Source: Acidimicrobiales bacterium
GTDB lineage: Bacteria > Actinomycetota > Acidimicrobiia > Acidimicrobiales > CADCSY01
Assembly: GCA_030447125.1 (NCBI GenBank)
Contig: JAUJLZ010000004.1
Coordinates: 3,920 to 29,759, forward strand
Length of the DNA stretch: 25,840 bases
Reading direction: 5' to 3'
A program made the translations under genes and the position numbers. The stretch's first letter is position 1, and every line of letters begins with the position of its first letter. The notes beneath the pieces are model-generated. The model did not search any database, was not told the DNA's origin, and saw only the letters and a list, made by a program, of their open reading frames with translations. This document shows, piece by piece, positions 23,001 to 25,840 of the stretch.

Positions 23001-24098
23001 CTCATAGCGGCCGGCGCCATAGCGGCGCTCATTGGCATCGGGGTTGCGCTCTACAAGAACTTCGACACCATCAAGCGAGTGTCCGGCGAGGTGTGGTTGT
23101 TCGTGGCTGAAAAGGTCGGCGAGGCCTCCCGGTGGGTTGGTGATCGGATCGCCGATATCCGGGGCTTCCTCGCTAGCTTCGCGCTGAAGCTCTACGAGGT
23201 CCGGGACGTAGTCGGTGGGGTGGTTGGGGCGATCTCCGGTTTCTTCTCCCGGGTGGCCGATTGGATCGGCGGGCGGGTTGCCGACGTGGCCGGGTTCATC
23301 GCCGGGTTGATCATCAAGTTCTACGAGTGGCGAGACAGAGTAGGCGAGGTCATCGGTGGCATCGTCGGCTTCTTCGCCGACCTGCCCGGGCGCATCGTGG
23401 GGGCCTTCGGTGACATCGGGCGCCTGCTCGTTGAGGTGGGCAAGAAGCTCATTGGCGGCCTGGTGGAAGGCATCAAAGCAGCTTTCGGTGACGTAGGTGA
23501 TGTGATCGGCAAGGGCATCAGCGCCGTGGGATCATTCCTGAACCCCTTCGGCGACGGCCCAGGAGCGCCTGCTGCGCCGAGGGGCGGCAAGACGCTGGAT
23601 CGGGTCAAAGCCGTGCTCCCGCGATTTGCCGGCCTTCGCGTCACCTCGACCTACCGCACTCCCGCCCGCAACCGGGCTGCAGGTGGTTCGCTCACCAGCT
23701 ACCACTTGGACAGAGAGAATCCGGCCGTTGACATCGCCGGGCCCACGCACCAGCTCGACGGTCTCCACGCAGCTCTCAAGGCGTCTGGCCGCTGGCGTGA
23801 GTTGTTGTGGCGGGTCAAGGGACATTTCGACCATGTCCACGTTGCCCACGAGGGGGGCATCGTCTCCCGGGCTTGGCCGACTGTGGCGGGGCTCAAGAGC
23901 GACGAGCGTCCCGCCATCTTGCAGGTGGGTGAACAGGTCATTCCAAAGGGGGGAAGCGCGGTGACCAATAGCCGTTCCTACACCTTCAACCTCAACGCCC
24001 CCATCTACGGGGTGGACGACCTACAGCAGACGATCCGTGGCGCTCTCAACGAGCACGACCAGGACCTGGTCGCCATGAGAAAGGCCGGGATGCGATGA
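20025..24098 (+). CDS. Phage tail tape measure protein with M15-type peptidase domain
   Basis: A 1357-residue tape measure protein, which sets tail length and passes through the tail during infection. Residues about 285-595 are a long Ala/Glu/Arg-rich coiled coil. Residues about 640-1180 have hydrophobic segments typical of these proteins, including two tandem 43-residue units (23145-23402). Residues about 1190-1275 form a peptidase M15-like (VanY/endolysin type) domain with VTSTYR, S-x-H at SYH (His about 1227), AVDIA (Asp about 1236) and HFDHVHVAH near 1267, giving the expected zinc ligands. The domain would cut peptidoglycan at entry. The GTG at 20025 has GAGG 10 nt upstream. At a helical rise of 1.5 Å per residue the tail would be near 200 nm (inference). 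No tail chaperone pair precedes it. Confidence 0.92.
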   Translation: MARLPDLVARIRVDDRDLRKAEKAVQSFGSKTSREFKLSSRSVDSFERSVSRGAKAIGGALGKVDRSLSDVRRSAVALDGTEIDLDTDLDTSGVEQRLKGIPDETVRVNLEVDDETVDVRADTSEARRDISRIESLLDSLRDKRIKISADVDRAISGIRGVRDESEAASGGSDNLRNSLLQLAGGAGVAAAGLEFLKMPALIAGVSAAAGAVGVLTGAVVALGASLGPLLGLLPAAAVAASAFGQAAGTSLLAFSGIGDAVKAYGAAEKAAGASASSGAAAAQAAALQREAAAERVGSAQRSLARAERDAAQSIATAARQVSEARAALARAEEDAAEVSVESSRRIDDARRDLARTEEDAARIRVDAMERVQAAERTLADAQRASLIAQERLTQAREDAIERLDDLSLSVRGNALAEERAVIRLEQARARLAEQPLGTEGTLEHRQAVLDVKEATLDLERAQERRADGVQELTEAERDGVEGSEAVVDAARGVEDADRRVADSHRGLARTAADSARARREADESVAEATQNLADVTTDAAKRQRDAAASVSKAHQAVALAVANEANTRVEAAERIGDANRELSKALRDAGRAAADAGAGGAGGIDKLAEALEGLSPAAQRFAAFIANTVRPELDRLRNAAQEALLPPLQTALSRVLPLFDPVIAIVTATGVALGDLALRAADLVMAPEFVADIESLGEANVGIISTLGQALLDLADGARHVVIEAIPLAQHLAGLVALWAANTRETFASARETGALAGFFRETRDIAGLLFSALGDLAGTIANVGTAAYDTGKSILTDLVGALDQFEERTGSIAGQEGLTSFFESIREPMEAIGSLVGAVAEGLGRLFVNLGPQITPVVEALENQFLPALVELFDKMDGEFLLALVNLGTKLVGFIDTFFTSTPALTLFVGALAGLLDVAVRLIDAMGPFGTAVVNVLAFLSGVGLVAGILKVAGALGSIFGPLAGLAKIVGVLKVALVALFAVFGAAAAPILIAAGAIAALIGIGVALYKNFDTIKRVSGEVWLFVAEKVGEASRWVGDRIADIRGFLASFALKLYEVRDVVGGVVGAISGFFSRVADWIGGRVADVAGFIAGLIIKFYEWRDRVGEVIGGIVGFFADLPGRIVGAFGDIGRLLVEVGKKLIGGLVEGIKAAFGDVGDVIGKGISAVGSFLNPFGDGPGAPAAPRGGKTLDRVKAVLPRFAGLRVTSTYRTPARNRAAGGSLTSYHLDRENPAVDIAGPTHQLDGLHAALKASGRWRELLWRVKGHFDHVHVAHEGGIVSRAWPTVAGLKSDERPAILQVGEQVIPKGGSAVTNSRSYTFNLNAPIYGVDDLQQTIRGALNEHDQDLVAMRKAGMR
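23145..23402 (+). repeat. Two tandem 43-codon units in the tape measure gene
   Basis: Residues encoded by 23145-23273 and 23274-23402 align without gaps. Both units begin R-(I/V)-A-D, then G-F-(L/I)-A, K-(L/F)-Y-E-x-R-D, a Val/Gly-rich stretch and G-F-F. The periodic aromatic spacing is typical of tape measure proteins, in which repeat number scales with tail length. Confidence 0.75.
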
Positions 24099-24102
24099 AG
24101 AA

Positions 24103-24279
24103 TTACGTCCCGGACTTTTCCAATGCCGCAACTCGGGCAGTGAGCGCGTCCAGAGACGACTTGAGGTCTGCGATTTCATCGGTGTGCTGGTTGAACTTGT
24201 CGATGTATAGCTGCGCTAGCTCCTTTGCGGCGGAAGGTGCTCCTCGGGATTCAGACGATTCGTCTCTCGGGTCTGGCAT
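24103..24279 (-). CDS. Small antisense coiled-coil protein
   Basis: A 58-residue minus-strand frame, ATG at 24279, stop at 24103-24105. An AGGA ribosome site lies 7 nt upstream of the start. The C-terminal half has a regular heptad pattern of I, L, L, L, V, L at a/d positions (DEIADLKSSLDALTARVAAL), so it should form a coiled coil. The N-terminus is polar (MPDPRDESSESRG). The plus-strand frame over the same DNA is Ser-rich and unstructured, so the minus strand is the better gene. It lies 5 bp from the convergent tape-measure stop. A lone reverse gene in a tail region suggests a moron-like or regulatory gene. Function unknown. Confidence 0.6.
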   Translation of the reverse strand: MPDPRDESSESRGAPSAAKELAQLYIDKFNQHTDEIADLKSSLDALTARVAALEKSGT

Positions 24280-24359
24280 CGACTCATCCTATGCCACTTC
24301 GATGCACCAGTTCGGGGTCCGATGACCGAGCGGGTCTCCATGGTCAAGGCAGGCGTGCG

Positions 24360-24776
24360 ATGACCCCCCGTAAGAGCCGCCAGCGTGCTCGGCGTAGGGT
24401 AAAGCCGGTGGCAGAGGAGAGCAACCGCATGCGTCCAGCCATGGATACCGCTCGGGCGCTTGTCGCCGCCCAAATGGTGGAGGTGGTCTCTGGCGACCCT
24501 CAGCTCCTGGTCGCTGAACTTCAGAAGATCGAGACCGATCTTGAGCAGCTCCCCACTGAGCAGGCGCTCGATATGGCCCAGGACATCATTGTGGTGTTGT
24601 CCCGCTTGGCGGCCTTCATAGCTGCGTTTCCTTCTATGACGCTGCGCGATGTCCGTGACCAGCATCCCGATCTGGAACTCCCCGAGGAGTTGACCGGCTG
24701 GCTGGACCACCCACAGTCGGTGCTCCAGGGCGCGTTCACCTTGGTGGCGAGGATGGAGCAGGAGCGCTTCGACTGA
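24360..24776 (+). CDS. Helical hypothetical protein; 3' end lies in repeat copy B
   Basis: A protein of about 138 residues, basic at the N-terminus (TPRKSRQRARRRVK), then a compact all-helical domain: ALVAAQMVEVV, LLVAELQKIETDLEQL, ALDMAQDIIVVLSRLAAF. It ends in ELPEELTGWLDH and ARMEQERFD. The start is uncertain: the ATG at 24360 is chosen, while the ATG at 24429 has a stronger GAGGAG site. The last 17 codons fall in the 113-bp repeat, so copy A carries its tail without its body. Its size and position near a tape measure gene allow a tail-assembly role, but the order (after, not before) argues against it. The 80 nt before it (24280-24359) show no gene. Confidence 0.6.
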   Translation: MTPRKSRQRARRRVKPVAEESNRMRPAMDTARALVAAQMVEVVSGDPQLLVAELQKIETDLEQLPTEQALDMAQDIIVVLSRLAAFIAAFPSMTLRDVRDQHPDLELPEELTGWLDHPQSVLQGAFTLVARMEQERFD

Positions 24777-24835
24777 TGCCCCCCCGGTGGGGCCTGCCCC
24801 CGGAGGGGTCCCGGCCGAACCGCGACCGCCGGGTA
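24723..24835 (+). repeat. 113-bp direct repeat, copy B
   Basis: Identical to 19866-19978. Here the sequence is in its native-looking context: it completes the helical gene (stop at 24774-24776) and continues through a C7 run and several GC-rich short stems (for example CCCC-GGA-GGGG) that may act as a terminator before the WhiB-like gene. The two copies are direct and 4857 bp apart, start to start. Confidence 0.95.
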
Positions 24836-24905
24836 ATGTGGCTCTCCCGCCGACGAAACTTTGAGAGATACTTCCGGCCTCCCCCATCACCGCCGGCGAT
24901 GGGCC

Positions 24906-24911
24906 TACGCT
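24906..24911 (+). promoter_or_regulatory. Putative -10 (TACGCT) of the WhiB-like gene
   Basis: TACGCT lies 5 nt before a GTG (24917) and 8 nt before an in-frame GTG (24920). It has the same sequence as the candidate marR -10. It supports a leaderless start that gives a WhiB protein of normal size. Confidence 0.45.
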
Positions 24912-24919
24912 GGCCGGTG

Positions 24920-25225
24920 GTGACCGACCTGCTCATCGAGGCCCTGATGCAGCCGGGAGACCTCCTTGAGCCTCTCGTCGTCGCCCTGCGCCAGCGGCCG
25001 GCGTGGATGGTTCATGCTGCGTGTCGAGGCCTGCCCACCGAGGCGTTCTTCCCCCCGCCCGGCTACCGGGGCCGCCACGAGCGCTCCAGGGGGCGCGACG
25101 CACTGGCCGTGTGCGAAGGCTGCCCCGTGCAGGAGCCATGCGCCTCCTACGCCAGGGAGGAGGGCCTGGAGGGCATCTTCGGGGCATCCACGACCTCAGA
25201 GCGCCGGAGCCGGGCTGCAGCCTGA
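24920..25225 (+). CDS. WhiB-like iron-sulfur transcription factor
   Basis: A WhiB-family protein of about 101 residues. The four cluster-binding Cys are visible in HAAC, CEGC and the following CASYA (C-x2-C-x5-C spacing), with FFPPPG after the first Cys and a G-I-F-G turn in place of the usual G-[VI]-W-G-G, followed by basic residues. WhiB proteins bind a [4Fe-4S] cluster and regulate sigma-factor-dependent promoters; phage members can block host WhiB activity. I prefer a start at 24917/24920 next to a -10-like hexamer. An ATG at 24776 overlapping the preceding stop would add 48 residues of Pro/Arg-rich sequence, partly coded by the repeat. Confidence 0.85.
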   Translation: MTDLLIEALMQPGDLLEPLVVALRQRPAWMVHAACRGLPTEAFFPPPGYRGRHERSRGRDALAVCEGCPVQEPCASYAREEGLEGIFGASTTSERRSRAAA

Positions 25226-25232
25226 CGCGCAA

Positions 25233-25258
25233 CGGCCCCCAGCAGGAGCCGGGGGCCG
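25233..25258. terminator. Bidirectional hairpin terminator
   Basis: A perfect 8-bp stem CGGCCCCC/GGGGGCCG with a 10-nt loop lies 8 bp after the WhiB-like stop. A second perfect 6-bp stem (TGCGCC-AAAT-GGCGCA, 25263-25278) abuts the stop of the convergent minus-strand gene. The pair separates two convergent transcription units; there is no U-tract. Confidence 0.65.
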
Positions 25259-25280
25259 CAGGTGCGCCAAATGGCGCAGG

Positions 25281-25625
25281 TCAGAGTCCGCGTCGGTCCA
25301 GGATCTCCTTCCGTCCTTGCTCGGTGAGGATGCTGTCGCCGCCTTCCGCGTGCCAGCCGATCAGGAGCAGCAGGTCGTGCATCTCTGCGTGCCCAGTCGC
25401 CTCCCGGATGGCGAAGTACACGTCCTCGGGGAGATCGTCGCCGCTCCCCTGCGCCATCCTCGCCTCAGCGTCAGTCTCGGCCTCTCTCGCTCGTCGCCCG
25501 AGGTCCTCGAGGACTGGGACGAGATCTCGGAGTTCCTTGATGATGGATTGCACGTTGTCGATGGCTTCCTGCGGGATGTCGAAAACGTCGAGGTTCAACC
25601 AGGTCGGGGTGTCCGTCGTGGCCAT
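25281..25625 (-). CDS. Hypothetical helical protein
   Basis: A 114-residue acidic protein, not recognised. It has an N-terminal segment with WLNLDVFDIP, a long helix (NVQSIIKELRDLVPVLEDLGRRA) and a C-terminal helical hairpin with a hydrophobic LLLLIGW core. The ATG at 25625 overlaps the upstream stop (TGATG) and follows an AGGGGGG ribosome site; an upstream in-frame ATG at 25682 would overlap the previous gene by 58 nt and is less likely. It forms a two-gene minus-strand unit with the next entry, facing the WhiB-like gene. Confidence 0.65.
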   Translation of the reverse strand: MATTDTPTWLNLDVFDIPQEAIDNVQSIIKELRDLVPVLEDLGRRAREAETDAEARMAQGSGDDLPEDVYFAIREATGHAEMHDLLLLIGWHAEGGDSILTEQGRKEILDRRGL

Positions 25626-25834
25626 CACGCCGCCCCCCCTTCCCAGCGCGCCCGGCGCTGGTCGAGGATCCGGTCGTACCATGCCGGAGGGTTGTTGGGC
25701 ACCTCATCTGCGGCCGCCTCGGCGTGGTTCACGATGGCCATCATGGTGTCCATCAACTTGTCCCAACCGGTGGTTGCCCCGATGGCGGCGATTGCGTCGT
25801 CGTCGTAGCCGACGGAGTACCGCAGCTCGTCCAT
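25625..25834 (-). CDS. Small hypothetical protein, possibly longer upstream
   Basis: A 69-residue acidic helical protein beginning MDELRYSVGYDDDA, with AWYDRILDQRRARWE near its end. Not recognised. The ATG at 25834 is only 6 bp from the window edge, so the ribosome site and any upstream start are not visible. It is coupled to the following gene by a TGATG overlap. A small coupled pair on the opposite strand could be structural, regulatory or toxin-antitoxin-like; no toxin motif is seen. Confidence 0.55.
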   Translation of the reverse strand: MDELRYSVGYDDDAIAAIGATTGWDKLMDTMMAIVNHAEAAADEVPNNPPAWYDRILDQRRARWEGGAA

Positions 25835-25840
25835 GTGCTC

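Larger units (their letters stand above)
13844..25840. mobile_element. Integrated phage-like element (right end beyond window)
   Basis: The region starts with a tyrosine integrase and includes an excisionase-like protein, winged-helix and replication-type proteins, a tape measure protein and a WhiB-like protein, with many 4-nt gene overlaps. Codon third positions are less GC-biased than in the chromosomal half, most clearly from 20 kb on. No terminase, portal, capsid, major tail or lysis genes are found up to 25840. The left boundary lies within about 13750-13844. No attachment duplicate or tRNA target is visible, and the right end is not in the window. Confidence 0.75.

Noticed and set aside
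24095..24325. Plus-strand 76-codon frame overlapping the tape-measure stop by 4 nt
   Set aside because: The ATGA overlap looks attractive, but the product is Ser-rich without structure. The opposite strand has a ribosome site and a heptad-patterned product.
24763..24790. Possible programmed -1 frameshift at the C7 run, as in tail assembly chaperones
   Set aside because: The C7 run lies after the stop codon of the upstream gene, so it cannot act before termination, and the downstream frame leads into a WhiB protein, not a chaperone extension.
1..25840. CRISPR array, rRNA or insertion sequence
   Set aside because: No regularly spaced short repeats, no rRNA-like tracts and no transposase with terminal inverted repeats were seen. 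The only long exact direct repeat I found is the 113-bp pair.

Overview
This is a high-GC actinobacterial window. An F420-dependent NADPH reductase, a probable mycothiol ligase (MshC), an InhA-type enoyl reductase, a WhiB-family protein, the thrS-HIT gene pair and many GTG starts all point to Actinomycetota. Acidimicrobiia or a relative is an inference that cannot be proved from this window.

The left half (1-13804) is chromosomal. It carries a cation/proton antiporter with universal-stress domains (-) divergent from a START-like protein (+); then, on the minus strand, a MarR regulator followed by two coupled ABC half-exporters whose sequences predict a heterodimer with one degenerate ATP site; then a receiver-like hypothetical protein and fabI/inhA (-). 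Divergent from fabI is a plus-strand run: npdG, mshC, thrS, a HIT protein and a two-TM membrane protein.

The right half (about 13844-25840, right end not seen) is an integrated phage-like element. It starts with a tyrosine integrase and continues with a tightly overlapping plus-strand cluster: a Zn-finger-like protein, a conserved mobile-element small protein, a winged-helix protein, a double winged-helix replication-type protein and a SWIM zinc-finger protein. An excisionase-like protein and two unrecognised proteins follow. Next come a 1357-residue tape measure protein with an M15-type peptidase domain, a small antisense coiled-coil gene, a helical protein, a WhiB-like regulator and two minus-strand hypothetical genes. 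No terminase, portal, capsid or major tail gene is present here, so the element is a remnant, a satellite-like element, or rearranged.

The most notable non-coding structures are: (i) a perfect 113-bp direct repeat flanking the tape-measure module; (ii) a perfect 19-bp inverted repeat with a nested stem inside the replication-type gene, in the linker between its two winged helices; (iii) a 17-bp hairpin with one bulge covering the marR stop and the likely ABC start; and (iv) a recurring TANNNT hexamer 5-8 nt upstream of start codons, suggesting leaderless transcripts. I saw no tRNA, rRNA or CRISPR array.
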